Source: Nitrosomonas sp. (lineage in GTDB: Bacteria; Pseudomonadota; Gammaproteobacteria; Burkholderiales; Nitrosomonadaceae). From it: a stretch of 64,000 nt of DNA. Made by a program: the position numbers and the translations under genes. Under the pieces are notes generated by a model. The model saw nothing but the letters and a program-made list of their open reading frames with translations, did not search any database and was not told where the DNA came from. How positions within the stretch are numbered: the first letter of the stretch is position 1; each line of letters opens with the position of its first letter. The stretch is from NCBI GenBank assembly GCA_019745325.1, contig JAIETK010000001.1:309969-373968 (forward strand). Direction: 5' to 3'. This document shows, piece after piece, positions 33,947 to 43,310 of the stretch.

Positions 33947-35200
33947 ATGAAAAGAAATGATCGAATTCTAGTCTTGCAGAAAGCAGCGGAAGCGATGGCA
34001 CGGGGTGATTTTACACCGGATATTCCAGTTGGCGACGATGAGATCGGACATTTGGGCAAGTCGCTGAAGGCGCTGTCCGATTATCTTCAGAGACAGTCAG
34101 AAAGAACACAATCGCTCTATCGGATCATGCTTGAGTGCAATCTCAATCTTCATCTGATCGATGTGTTGAATCATATTTTTGAGTCATTTAAGCAACATTT
34201 ATCTTATGATCGTATCACCTTGGCACTGCTGGAGAGCGAAGGGAATAAGCTGAAATTGCATTGGTCGCGGCCTTGCTATCAGCGTTTGGTATTAAATATC
34301 GGACAATCAATTCCAATGTCCGACAAAGCGCTGCAGGCTATCCTCAATTCCCGGGAGATGCTGATAATTAATGATCTGAATTCTCACCTTGAAGAATTTC
34401 CCGCATCCCGGCTGACACAAGCAATTTTTCGTGAAGGAATTCGTTCGTGCCTCATTTGTCCTTTGCTCGCAACGGGGAAAGTACTTGGGTTTGTTTTTTT
34501 CTCCAGCCGGAAAAAGAATGTTTTCGAAGACTCGAACCTGTATCAAGGCTTGCCTTTGCAAATCGCCAGTCAGTTATCTGCCTTGATTGAGAAAACACAA
34601 TTATATCGGGGGGTCAAACAAAATAAACAACTCATGGCACAGAAAAGGTCTTTGGAGCAGCGTGTTACGCATGACGTGCTGACCGGATTGCTCAACCGGA
34701 TGGCCATTTTCGACATTTTGCACAAACAAATTCAAAGAGCCAAACGGGGGGGGTATGGAATTGCTGTCATCATGATTGATATCGATCATTTTAAAAACAT
34801 CAATGACACCTATGGCCACCTCGCAGGCGATGCGGTATTGTGCGAAATCGCCAGCCGGTTATCGCAATCAGCGCGCGCTCATGAGTATATCGGTCGTTAT
34901 GGCGGTGAAGAATTTCTGGCGATCATTTCTCCCTATGATCGGGATGGCGCCATTAAAGCAGCCGAAAGACTTCGTGCTGCTGTTGCTTGCAAAGCAATTC
35001 AAGCCGACCATTCGCTGATTCCGGTCACAATTAGCCTGGGTGTTGCCATTGGTTCGATTTCGGATATATTAGACGCTAATCTACTGCTGCGCCGTGCTGA
35101 TAAAGCGCTCTATTCAGCGAAGCATCAGGGCAGGAATCGTGTTGAGATTGCTTCAGAAAACAGTGCCGAAGAGAGTTGCATCAATAGCCCTGAGAAATAG
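33947..35200 (+). CDS. Cytosolic diguanylate cyclase: partial HAMP-like, GAF, GGDEF
   Basis: 417 residues without membrane segments. The N-terminus (AAEAMARGDFTPDIPVGDDEIGHLGKSLKALS) looks like a HAMP-type signalling helix. A GAF domain (about 55-225) is followed by a linker coiled coil and a GGDEF domain starting THDVLTGLLNR with active site RYGGEEFLAI. The inhibitory I-site is RxxE (RAHEYIGRYGGEEF) instead of RxxD, so product inhibition may be weakened. It should make c-di-GMP in response to a GAF ligand. It directly precedes the sphingolipid-type operon. Confidence 0.88.
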   Translation: MKRNDRILVLQKAAEAMARGDFTPDIPVGDDEIGHLGKSLKALSDYLQRQSERTQSLYRIMLECNLNLHLIDVLNHIFESFKQHLSYDRITLALLESEGNKLKLHWSRPCYQRLVLNIGQSIPMSDKALQAILNSREMLIINDLNSHLEEFPASRLTQAIFREGIRSCLICPLLATGKVLGFVFFSSRKKNVFEDSNLYQGLPLQIASQLSALIEKTQLYRGVKQNKQLMAQKRSLEQRVTHDVLTGLLNRMAIFDILHKQIQRAKRGGYGIAVIMIDIDHFKNINDTYGHLAGDAVLCEIASRLSQSARAHEYIGRYGGEEFLAIISPYDRDGAIKAAERLRAAVACKAIQADHSLIPVTISLGVAIGSISDILDANLLLRRADKALYSAKHQGRNRVEIASENSAEESCINSPEK

Positions 35201-35278
35201 ATAGCCGTTGGTATTACACTGAAGTAACTTCGGTCACAATAATTGTTGTTTTGGTACAACACCATTCCTAATATTGCC

Positions 35279-35307
35279 TTGACATGAAAAAGCTCATTAT
35301 ATAAGCT
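35279..35307 (+). promoter_or_regulatory. Candidate sigma-70 promoter of the ceramide-type operon
   Basis: A consensus -35 TTGACA (35279-35284) is followed at 15-17 bases by TATAAG/TAAGCT. It lies about 190 bases upstream of the first gene, leaving a long A+T-rich leader. Confidence 0.45.
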
Positions 35308-35493
35308 GCGGTGTGGTCAAATATGACACACTCATATTTTTAAGCAATGTAAAGTGGTGAGCGTTTGAATGAAAATTTTCCAGCCAGCAATAATATCGTC
35401 ATCAAAAATTAATAATAAGAGTTGGCACGCTCAGCCGGTATATCTTGCTTTAGATAGTAAGATAACAAGCACTATTACTTCGAGGGGAAGATC

Positions 35494-37317
35494 TTGAGTT
35501 CGACAATAACCAAGTTGAACGCTCCGCTAACGCAGGCGTTTGATTTTCAACCTTCAAGCGAAATACAATTAACACCAACGCCAACACTTAATCCTCTGTC
35601 ACAGAGATTGGCTGGTTTTGATACTCTAACGAGTGCATTGGAATACGCGGCACAAGGTACGACAGGCTATAATTTTTACGATGCCAAAGGCAATTTACGC
35701 TCGGTACTGCCCTACAGCAGACTCAGAGAAAACGCTCGCGCTTTAGCACAGAAGCTGGCGGGTTTTGAGTTATCGCCGGGTAGTCGTGTTGCGATTATTG
35801 CTGATACTTCGCCAGAGTTTATCGAATTGTTTTTTGCATGTCGCTATGCTGGTTTAGCACCTTTTGCGATGCCAATACCCGTTAATCTCGGCAGTCATGC
35901 CATCTATGTTCAGCAATTACGGGGAATGCTGGAAAGCAGTCAAGCTAGCATTGCATTGGCAAATCTTGATTATATTGGTTTTCTTGAAGAGGCGGCTGTT
36001 GGGGCAAGCTATTTGCAGTGGGTTGGTACACCTGGAAAATTAAGCGAAGCGCCATCGAAAGATATCGATTTCCTTCCGAATCATCCTGAAGAGATTGCTT
36101 ACTTGCAATTTACCTCGGGCAGCACGCGTACGCCAAGAGGAGTGGTTATCACGGAGCGCGCTTTAATGAGCAATTTGCAAGGAATTGTCCGGAATGGCTT
36201 GCAAATTAGACCTACAGACCGTTCCGCCTCATGGTTGCCTTTCTATCATGACATGGGATTGGTTGGACTGGTTTTGGCTCCTATGGTCACGCAAATTTCC
36301 GTTGACTATTTGGCAACTAGGGATTTTGCAATTCGGCCTCTGCAATGGCTTCGATTGATTAGCAGAAACCGTTGCACTGTTGCATTCAGTCAGCCTTTTG
36401 GATTGAAACTTTGCACCTTGCGAGTGAGAGAGTCTGATCTTAAAGAGCTCGATTTAAATTGCTGGCGAGCTGCCGGTATTGGTGCTGAAATGATTCGCCC
36501 GGAGACCTTAAGGAACTTTGCAGAGAAGTTCGCTTCGGCTGGATTTGACAAGAATGCGTTTTTGCCCTGCTATGGCTTGGCGGAATCCACACTTGCTGTA
36601 ACCTTTTCAAAAATTGGCGAAGGTTGCAAAAGCATTCAAGTCGATAGCAAGACATTGATTGATAAAAAAATGGCTGCAAGATTGCAGGCAGATGGCCGTA
36701 AGCAAAATGAATTTGTAAATTGTGGTCGTCCTCTACCCGGACATACCGTAAAGATTGTCGATGAAGATGGCCAACAGTTGTCGGAAATGATGGTTGGCAG
36801 TGTCTTAGTACAAGGCGACAGTCTGATGACTGGATATTACAATAATCCTGAAGAAACGAATAAAGCGCTAAAAGCTGGTAACTGGCTTGATACCGGAGAT
36901 ATTGGTTTCTTGTTTGAAGGGGACTTGTATATTACCGGGCGAAGGACGGATGTCATTATTGTCAATGGCCGTAATATCCGTGCGCAAGATATCGAAGAAT
37001 TAGCGGAGCAGCAACCGGAAGTGCGGTCACGTGAAGCTTCTGCTTTCGGTGTGACGGATGAAGACGGCACCACTACGATCGTTCTAGTAATAGAATGCAG
37101 GCTTGCCACAGTAACCGAGCGGCAATCATTAATAACCAGATTGCAGCAATTTGTTTATATGGCGTTCGGTGTAAATTGTGTGGTGGAATTGGTTCCACCT
37201 CATACTTTACCAAGGACCTCTTCAGGTAAGCTTTCTCGCTTTGCCGCAAGACAAGGTTACATTCAAAGAGCGAATGTTACCAATCAGCTTTCTTTTGTAG
37301 AGTCGGGCGATAGATAA
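35494..37317 (+). CDS. Fatty acyl-AMP ligase / acyl-ACP synthetase
   Basis: 607 residues; TTG start at 35494 with GAGGGGAAG upstream. ANL-superfamily signatures: LQFTSGSTRTPRGVVIT (P-loop), YHDMGLVGLVLAP, CYGLAESTLAVTF, DTGDIGFLFEGDLYITGRRTD and a C-terminal Lys in LPRTSSGKLSR. The insertion and motif order are those of FAAL proteins, which make acyl-AMP and load an ACP rather than CoA. With the ACP and SPT-like gene downstream it is the likely acyl-ACP synthetase of ceramide synthesis. Confidence 0.88.
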   Translation: MSSTITKLNAPLTQAFDFQPSSEIQLTPTPTLNPLSQRLAGFDTLTSALEYAAQGTTGYNFYDAKGNLRSVLPYSRLRENARALAQKLAGFELSPGSRVAIIADTSPEFIELFFACRYAGLAPFAMPIPVNLGSHAIYVQQLRGMLESSQASIALANLDYIGFLEEAAVGASYLQWVGTPGKLSEAPSKDIDFLPNHPEEIAYLQFTSGSTRTPRGVVITERALMSNLQGIVRNGLQIRPTDRSASWLPFYHDMGLVGLVLAPMVTQISVDYLATRDFAIRPLQWLRLISRNRCTVAFSQPFGLKLCTLRVRESDLKELDLNCWRAAGIGAEMIRPETLRNFAEKFASAGFDKNAFLPCYGLAESTLAVTFSKIGEGCKSIQVDSKTLIDKKMAARLQADGRKQNEFVNCGRPLPGHTVKIVDEDGQQLSEMMVGSVLVQGDSLMTGYYNNPEETNKALKAGNWLDTGDIGFLFEGDLYITGRRTDVIIVNGRNIRAQDIEELAEQQPEVRSREASAFGVTDEDGTTTIVLVIECRLATVTERQSLITRLQQFVYMAFGVNCVVELVPPHTLPRTSSGKLSRFAARQGYIQRANVTNQLSFVESGDR

Positions 37318-37325
37318 TCTCGTGT

Positions 37326-38240
37326 ATGCCTAAATTAGTAGCCGTCACAGGTGCTACTGGTTTCATAGGAAGCGTACTAGTACAAGCATTAATTCGTGAA
37401 GGCTGGTCAGTTCGTGCACTGACACGGACAGGCCAGCCGGATACAAATAAAGAAATTCAATGGATTCATGGTGATCTTGGCAATATCAAGGCACTGGACC
37501 AATTAGTCAAAGATGCTTCGGCTGTTATACACTGCGCAGCTACGGTAAGAGGCGGTTCGTTCAAGGAATTTCTGCAACCCAATATAGCCGGAACAGAGAA
37601 TCTTCTCTCGGTTCTTCTGAATCACAAGCCTTTCCCACGCTTTCTACTAATTTCATCCTTAGCAGCCCGCGAACCGGAATTATCGTGGTATGCGCGAAGC
37701 AAATATTTGTCCGAGCAAAAACTGATTAATTGTTCAGAAGCGCTACCGTGGGCTATCTTTCGTCCTACGGCTGTTTACGGACCGGGTGATAAAGAACTAA
37801 GGCCTTTATTTGAGGCTATGCACCGTGGATTCCTTCCTGTAGTAGGCAACATCCATAATCGTTTCGGATTAATCCATGTGCATGACTTGGTGGCTGCCGC
37901 ACAGACTTGGCTCGCAGCGGAAAAAAATGTTAGCGGAATTTTCGAGCTTGATGATGGCACACCCAATGGATATAGTTATCAGCAGTTAGCTAATCTGGCT
38001 GAACAAAGATGGATGAGGCCGGTACGCTGTGTTACGATACCGGATAAACTCATTCGTTACATTGCATGCTCAAATCTCATGCTATCCCGTATATTTCGTT
38101 ATTCTCCGATGCTGACGCCAGGAAAAGTGAATGAATTGCAACATAGCAATTGGGTTTGCGACAATACGCCTTTAATGCAAGCGTTACCTGCCTGGGAGCC
38201 TAAAATTCGCTTGCGGGATGTGTTGACGGAAATGGTTTAA
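37326..38240 (+). CDS. Extended SDR, CerR-like reductase/epimerase
   Basis: 304 residues, 8 bases after the ligase gene. Rossmann motif VAVTGATGFIGSVLVQALI, VIHCAATVRGG, and the catalytic WYARSKYLSEQ (Tyr-x3-Lys). Bacterial ceramide clusters contain an extended SDR (CerR) that reduces the 3-keto group of the sphingoid base; position and family fit that role. A nucleotide-sugar epimerase is the alternative but is less consistent with the neighbours. Confidence 0.82.
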   Translation: MPKLVAVTGATGFIGSVLVQALIREGWSVRALTRTGQPDTNKEIQWIHGDLGNIKALDQLVKDASAVIHCAATVRGGSFKEFLQPNIAGTENLLSVLLNHKPFPRFLLISSLAAREPELSWYARSKYLSEQKLINCSEALPWAIFRPTAVYGPGDKELRPLFEAMHRGFLPVVGNIHNRFGLIHVHDLVAAAQTWLAAEKNVSGIFELDDGTPNGYSYQQLANLAEQRWMRPVRCVTIPDKLIRYIACSNLMLSRIFRYSPMLTPGKVNELQHSNWVCDNTPLMQALPAWEPKIRLRDVLTEMV

Positions 38241-38265
38241 TTATTCAAATTAACTCATTCTATTT

Positions 38266-38523
38266 ATGACTGACAGTAATTACAAAGAAATCACAGCATT
38301 GCTCTGTGAACGCCTGAGTGCGCTCACAAATGTAGATGTAGAAATTTCCCCAGACACCAACCTGATTAGTCAATTATCCATTGATTCAATTAAATTATTG
38401 AATCTAATAATGGAAATTGAAGATACCTTTGATGTATCAATTCCAATCAATGCATTAACGGATGTTCAGACAGTCAGAGAACTGGCCGACTTGGTATATA
38501 AAATTAAATTTGCATCATCATGA
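38266..38523 (+). CDS. Acyl carrier protein
   Basis: 85 residues, acidic, with the phosphopantetheine site LSIDSIKLLNLIMEIED (Ser41). It is divergent from housekeeping AcpP and encoded between a ligase/SDR and an SPT-like enzyme, so it is a pathway-specific ACP. The stop overlaps the next start (ATGA). Confidence 0.9.
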   Translation: MTDSNYKEITALLCERLSALTNVDVEISPDTNLISQLSIDSIKLLNLIMEIEDTFDVSIPINALTDVQTVRELADLVYKIKFASS

Positions 38524-39701
38524 ATTTACTTGAGAAACTGGATGCTGCCGCCGCAGCAAGAAAAGCGCTTTTACCCGATGGCGTTGGCGCATTTGGGGTA
38601 CCGATTGAGGAAGTGTATTCAGCGACCGAGGCAAGAATTGGTGACCGCCGTGTGCTTTTGCTGGGTACCAATAACTACCTGGGGTTAACCTTTGCGCCTG
38701 AGTGTATCCGGGCAGCCCATGAAGCGATTGATAACGAAGGTACCGGAACAACCGGATCGCGAATGGCTAATGGCAGCTATTCCGGTCATCGCGCGCTGGA
38801 GCGGGAATTCGCCGAGTTTTATCAGTGCAGTTCCGGCATCGTATTTACGACTGGGTATCAGGCTAACTTGGGCACCATTTCCGGATTAGTCGGCCCCGGG
38901 GACACGGTATTGATTGACGGAGATTCACATGCGAGCATCTACGACGGTTGTATTTTAAGTGGCGCGGATATCATCCGCTTTAAACACAATGATCCTGCCG
39001 ACATGGAAAAACGATTGCGTAGACTGGGTGGTCGGGTTGAGACGACGCTCATTATCGCTGAGGGAATCTACAGCATGCTGGGAGATCAGGCACCTTTGGC
39101 CGAAATTGTGGAGATAAAAAAAGCTTATGGCGGTGTTTTGCTTCTCGATGAAGCGCATTCTCTGGGTGTGTTAGGTGAAACGGGACAAGGCTTGGTTGAA
39201 AAAACCGGGCTGCTGAAAGACGTTGATTTTATTACCGGTACTTTCAGTAAGAGCTTATGCAGCATCGGTGGATTTTGCGTCAGCAATCATCCGCAGCTCG
39301 AGCAACTTCGTTATGTCAGTCATCCTTATATTTTCACCGCTTCACCATCCCCTGCAACGATCGCATCGACTCGCGCGGCATTGGAATTACTCAGAAAAGG
39401 CAATCATCTGCGTGAACAATTATGGCGTAATTGCACACAGCTTTATACGCAACTCAAAGAAGCCGGGTATAGACTCGGACCGGATCCCGGCCCGGTGATT
39501 GCGGCTATTGTCGACACTCCTCAGCAGGCTTTGATGCTTTGGCAGAAATTGCTTGAAAACAATATCTATGTGAATCTGATTCTTCCGCCGGCTGCGCCGG
39601 AAGGGAAGTCTCTGGTTCGGTGCAGTGTTAATGCAGCGCATACCCATGAACAAATCCAATACGTAGGGGATGTTTTTACCCGTCTGCGCGCATTGATATA
39701 A
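38520..39701 (+). CDS. spt: Serine palmitoyltransferase-like alpha-oxoamine synthase
   Basis: 393 residues, PLP-dependent. Active-site marks are LLLGTNNYLGL, DGDSHASIYDG (H137 stacking on PLP), LLLDEAHSLGVLG (D210, H212) and GTFSKSLCSIGG with the PLP-lysine K244. GTFSKS is the form found in serine palmitoyltransferases, against GTLSKA in 8-amino-7-oxononanoate synthases and GTLGKA in 2-amino-3-ketobutyrate ligases. It would condense serine with an acyl group, here probably delivered by the ACP encoded just upstream. Confidence 0.85.
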   Translation: MNLLEKLDAAAAARKALLPDGVGAFGVPIEEVYSATEARIGDRRVLLLGTNNYLGLTFAPECIRAAHEAIDNEGTGTTGSRMANGSYSGHRALEREFAEFYQCSSGIVFTTGYQANLGTISGLVGPGDTVLIDGDSHASIYDGCILSGADIIRFKHNDPADMEKRLRRLGGRVETTLIIAEGIYSMLGDQAPLAEIVEIKKAYGGVLLLDEAHSLGVLGETGQGLVEKTGLLKDVDFITGTFSKSLCSIGGFCVSNHPQLEQLRYVSHPYIFTASPSPATIASTRAALELLRKGNHLREQLWRNCTQLYTQLKEAGYRLGPDPGPVIAAIVDTPQQALMLWQKLLENNIYVNLILPPAAPEGKSLVRCSVNAAHTHEQIQYVGDVFTRLRALI

Positions 39702-39766
39702 GTTTTGCGTTTCATCGCTGGGGAATATATCCCAAGTATTCGCATTTCATCAATGAGGAATCCTCC

Positions 39767-40414
39767 ATGAAATCACCGTTAATACTACTTTTAGTGTCAT
39801 GCTTATTTCATGGGAATGTTTCAGCGACCAGTATTGCATACAGCGGATTTAAATGTTTGAATGCGACGGATGCGAATGATCCTACGCCGAGTAGTATCGT
39901 TGTTCAGAGCAGATTCGAGGTAATAGAAGATGTTGGCGGCGGGATGTATCGGCTCAATTTAACCGGTGGGATTCCAAGAGTTATCGATAACAACCCGGTG
40001 ACATGTATCGATAGCGAAACTGCGATTGGTTACGCTGGGGTTCCCGAATTTGACGGAATACCGAAACCGCTAGACTCGATAGCTGCAACCGCTTTTTTTA
40101 ATGGTAAAGACTTATTAATTGTTGTCAGTTCACTATTCACTGATCTGAGTGCAAGAAGAAATCCGCTTTCATCGTTCAACACCAGTCTCATTTTTACTTT
40201 CACCAATACCTTAATTTTGGAATACAGCCCGGCTGAATCTATTTTCAGATTGAAAAAAATAATCCGCAATCGCGGTTTCACGCATACCAGCGGATCAACC
40301 AGTTCAATACTCCCATTCTTTGAGACGATTCTGCCGTCTTTTAATGAAACAGCGCGCGATCAACCTAAGGTTTTAGCGCCGAACATTGCTATTGATTATT
40401 TGCTAGAGAAATAG
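39767..40414 (+). CDS. Secreted protein of unknown function
   Basis: 215 residues with a signal peptide (MKSPLILLLVSCLFHGNVSA), then a beta-rich body with two Cys (FKCLNATDA and VTCIDSETA) that may form a disulfide. No family recognised. It follows the spt gene by 66 bases and ends at a bidirectional terminator; co-transcription with the lipid operon is possible but unproven. Confidence 0.65.
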   Translation: MKSPLILLLVSCLFHGNVSATSIAYSGFKCLNATDANDPTPSSIVVQSRFEVIEDVGGGMYRLNLTGGIPRVIDNNPVTCIDSETAIGYAGVPEFDGIPKPLDSIAATAFFNGKDLLIVVSSLFTDLSARRNPLSSFNTSLIFTFTNTLILEYSPAESIFRLKKIIRNRGFTHTSGSTSSILPFFETILPSFNETARDQPKVLAPNIAIDYLLEK

Positions 40415-40434
40415 CGGATTCTGGGAACAACTAC

Positions 40435-40480
40435 AAAAAAACAAGCCACAGAGAGTGATCTCTGTGGCTTGTAATTTTTT
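40435..40480. terminator. Bidirectional Rho-independent terminator
   Basis: A perfect 13-bp stem ACAAGCCACAGAG / CTCTGTGGCTTGT with a 6-base loop (40441-40472) is preceded by an A-run and followed by TTTTTT, serving the convergent genes on both sides. Confidence 0.92.
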
Positions 40481-40501
40481 ATTAGCTTCTATTGTATCTA
40501 A

Positions 40502-41056
40502 TTAAGCACTACGACGACGCAGTGAGAAGCCAATCAAACCAAGACCTGCCAGCAACATGGCATAGGTTTCTGGTTCAGGCACAGGCAATGCTTGCAATGA
40601 AACGGCGTACTGACCAAGGTTTGCGTCCAAAACACCACTAATATCCAAATGGTATTGACCTGGAGCAAGATTGCCGAGCGAATGGGTTAAACCGTCATCT
40701 GTAAATGTTGCGATCAAAGTAGAACCATTGGGATGAACGTCGTCCCACACTTCAACCAAAAAGTTGTCGATAGCAACAGTATTTTGACCACCTAAAGACA
40801 GGAACAGGGTTGCAGCAGAACCTATGGTAGATGAAAAAGATGGAATTGTGAAATTCGCAAATTCATCAATCGGGTCTCCGGTGTTGCCACTTAAAATTAC
40901 AGCCAATGTTGTTGGAGTTGAGCCGATGTTACCCAATTGGTATGGATTTAGCTCAGATCCGTCTCCTGGAAAGGGTACAGCAACTCCGGCAAATGCGGTT
41001 GAGCTAATCAGTAGAGCGGCTGCAGCCACTAATTTCAGTTTAAGGTTTTGTAGCAT
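40502..41056 (-). CDS. PEP-CTERM sorting-domain exoprotein
   Basis: 184 residues: signal peptide (LVAAAALLISSTAFA), a beta-sandwich-like body (FLSLGGQNTVAIDNFLVEVW, LGNLAPGQYHLDISG) and the sorting tag VPEPETYAMLLAGLGLIGFSLRRRSA. The start has a strong GAGGAG site. It is likely exported and processed by exosortase. The palindrome TATTCTTAAGAATA at 41100-41113, just upstream, may be an operator. Confidence 0.9.
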   Translation of the reverse strand: MLQNLKLKLVAAAALLISSTAFAGVAVPFPGDGSELNPYQLGNIGSTPTTLAVILSGNTGDPIDEFANFTIPSFSSTIGSAATLFLSLGGQNTVAIDNFLVEVWDDVHPNGSTLIATFTDDGLTHSLGNLAPGQYHLDISGVLDANLGQYAVSLQALPVPEPETYAMLLAGLGLIGFSLRRRSA

Positions 41057-41443
41057 AATCTTCTCCTCGATTTGTCATAAATATGAACTGCTTGTATTGT
41101 ATTCTTAAGAATAACTTTCTTCATTTCTAGGTTTTGCAGTTAAAGCATTTTCAGCAAAAAACAGAAAACCGTTGAATTTTGAAGCCTTATATAGTTTATT
41201 AACTACGTAGAGATGCTATCTTAATTATTAAATTTAAAAAATAGTACTTGATAACCTTTTATCTAGGACATCTGTACTAGAAATTGTCCTAATGTGATGC
41301 GGAAGTTATTTTCAAACACATTGTTTGCCTCAAAAGCTTTCATCCATAGGATGAATGAGAAAAAGCAATTAAACTATCGCTTATTCCTATACCATTTTAT
41401 ATGATTTTTCTATTCTTGGCAGTTAAGTCAGCTTAATAAAACT
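41057..41443. other. A+T-rich divergent intergenic region
   Basis: 387 bases between the PEP-CTERM gene and the membrane hydrolase. Apart from the 14-bp palindrome TATTCTTAAGAATA (41100-41113) I see no gene, repeat or clear promoter pair. Confidence 0.5.
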
Positions 41444-42454
41444 ATGGATTTATTGACTCAGGGGTTACTGGGCGCCACGATGGCGCAGTCCGGCGCAAAC
41501 CGGCAAGAGGCGCGAATCGCAACCGGCATTGGTTTTGCCGCCGGTATCGCAGCGGATGTCGATATTTTGATTCAATCGGAAAATGACCCGCTGTTGAATA
41601 TCGAATTTCACCGGCATTTCACCCATTCGCTGTTTTTTGTACCGCTCGGCGCCTTGATTGTCGCATTGCTGCTGTGGCCGTTTTTGCGCAAACGATTGAC
41701 GTTTACCCGGTTGTATCTGTTCACGTTTCTCGGTTACTGCTTGAGCGGCGTGTTGGATGCGTTCACCAGCTACGGCACTAATCTGCTGTGGCCAGTGAGC
41801 GATGAACGCGTCGCATTGAATATCATCTCGGTGCTTGATCCGGCTTTTACCTTGATTTTGCTGATTGCGGGCGCGGTTGCATGGAAAAAATATAATCATA
41901 CCGCAGCACGTATCGGTTTATTGCTGGCAGCAGCTTACTTGTCGTTCGGTTGGATGCAAATGCAACGCGCCGAGACTGCCGCTACTGCATTGATTGCCGA
42001 ACGCGAGCACCGCGCCGAACGGTTGCTGGTCAAGCCAACGCTTGCCAATTTGGTGTTATGGCGCTCGATTTATGAATTCGACGGCCAATTTCATGTCGAT
42101 GCGATCCGCGTCGGATTATTTTCCGAACCGCGGGTCTATCCTGGAGAATCGGTTGAAAAATTCGTCTTGGAACGTGATTTGAGCGGATTACCGGCTGCAT
42201 CCGTACTGGCGCAGGATATCGCGCGCTTCAGTCACTTCTCGTCCGGATACCTCGCGATCCGCCCGCAACAACCGGAGGTGCTGGTCGATGTGCGCTATTC
42301 CAATTTGCCGACGACGACCGCACCGTTGTGGGGTATCGAAATCGATCCGCAGCAACCGGACCGGCATGCGCAATACAAGCTTTACCGCGATTCATCCAAG
42401 GTAACAAGGGATAAGTTTTTGCAGTTGTTGCTGGGCGAACATCTGCTGGAATGA
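41444..42454 (+). CDS. Membrane-bound metal-dependent hydrolase (YdjM/DUF457 family)
   Basis: 336 residues. The N-terminal half is hydrophobic with four or five segments and carries the family His/Asp motifs (MDLLTQGLLGATMAQ, GIAADVDIL, FHRHFTHSLFFVPLG, GVLDAFTSYGTNLLWP). Such proteins are predicted phospholipase-like, metal-dependent membrane hydrolases, but their substrates are unknown. A soluble C-terminal part of ~150 residues may be periplasmic. Monocistronic. Confidence 0.82.
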   Translation: MDLLTQGLLGATMAQSGANRQEARIATGIGFAAGIAADVDILIQSENDPLLNIEFHRHFTHSLFFVPLGALIVALLLWPFLRKRLTFTRLYLFTFLGYCLSGVLDAFTSYGTNLLWPVSDERVALNIISVLDPAFTLILLIAGAVAWKKYNHTAARIGLLLAAAYLSFGWMQMQRAETAATALIAEREHRAERLLVKPTLANLVLWRSIYEFDGQFHVDAIRVGLFSEPRVYPGESVEKFVLERDLSGLPAASVLAQDIARFSHFSSGYLAIRPQQPEVLVDVRYSNLPTTTAPLWGIEIDPQQPDRHAQYKLYRDSSKVTRDKFLQLLLGEHLLE

Positions 42455-42463
42455 CCGGCACAT

Positions 42464-43165
42464 TCATTTCAAATGTGCCGTCCATTTCCGGTACAACTGC
42501 TCCGCCACCGCATTCAGCGCGATTACACGTTCAGGCAAATTCTTCTCGATTTCTTCCAGCGTTTGTACCGAAGGCTGGTTCAGGCTGGCGAGTTCTTCCG
42601 CGCCGACGCTGCACCAATCGATGACCAGGCGTTCGGTCATTTCGACGTGACATTGCATGCCGAGGTGGATACTCATGGCAAACGCTTGGTTCTCGCAATA
42701 AGGACTGGATAGGATACACGTCGCACCTTGCGGGATGCTGAACGCTTCGCCGTGCCAGTGAAATGAATTGAAACCGGTCAAGCCGCCGAACCATTCGCGC
42801 GCCACCGCATTATCCGGCACCGTGACTTTGCCCCAGCCCATTTCCTTGACCGGATTGGCACTAATCACGCCTCCTAGCGCTTTGGCCATGAGTTGCCCGC
42901 CGAGGCAGTGGCCCAGCACTGGCACATCGGCGGCGACCGCCTGACGGATCAGCGACAATTCCTGCCCGATCCACGGCAGATCGTCGTTGACGCTCATGGT
43001 GCCGCCCATGAACACCAGACCGCTGAATTCATCGATGCTGCCCGGTAGTTTTTCTCCGGCGTCGATTTTAATGAGCCGCCACGGAATATGATTGTTGTCG
43101 AGAAATGTGGCAAAATAGCCGGGGCCTTCGATGGGTATGTGTCTAAAAATTGCTACCGGTTTCAT
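42464..43165 (-). CDS. Class I glutamine amidotransferase-like protein
   Basis: I set the start at 43165 (MKPVAIFRH), with AGGAA 6 bases upstream; the open frame extends a further 93 codons without support. The GATase fold shows FMGGTMSVND, the nucleophile VLGHCLGGQL and the catalytic His in MQCHVEMTE. It is a stand-alone amidotransferase domain of the GuaA-N/YfeJ type; its synthetase partner, if any, is unknown. 234 residues. Confidence 0.85.
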   Translation of the reverse strand: MKPVAIFRHIPIEGPGYFATFLDNNHIPWRLIKIDAGEKLPGSIDEFSGLVFMGGTMSVNDDLPWIGQELSLIRQAVAADVPVLGHCLGGQLMAKALGGVISANPVKEMGWGKVTVPDNAVAREWFGGLTGFNSFHWHGEAFSIPQGATCILSSPYCENQAFAMSIHLGMQCHVEMTERLVIDWCSVGAEELASLNQPSVQTLEEIEKNLPERVIALNAVAEQLYRKWTAHLK

Positions 43166-43310
43166 GAAATTTCCTGCCATAATTTTGAAAGATTTAATTG
43201 CGGATTTTAGCCTGATTTGCGCTAATTTCTGACACCTTTTGCTTCTAACTGTGAATTCCCACTCATGCCACACCCTGCTTTGATTTTTACCATTTGGAAT
43301 TAACCGGGAA

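Noticed and set aside
35340-35460. Sigma-54 promoter (TTGGCACGCTC...) before the ceramide-type operon
   Set aside because: The GG-N10-GC spacing is not met; the sigma-70-like TTGACA site upstream is a better candidate.
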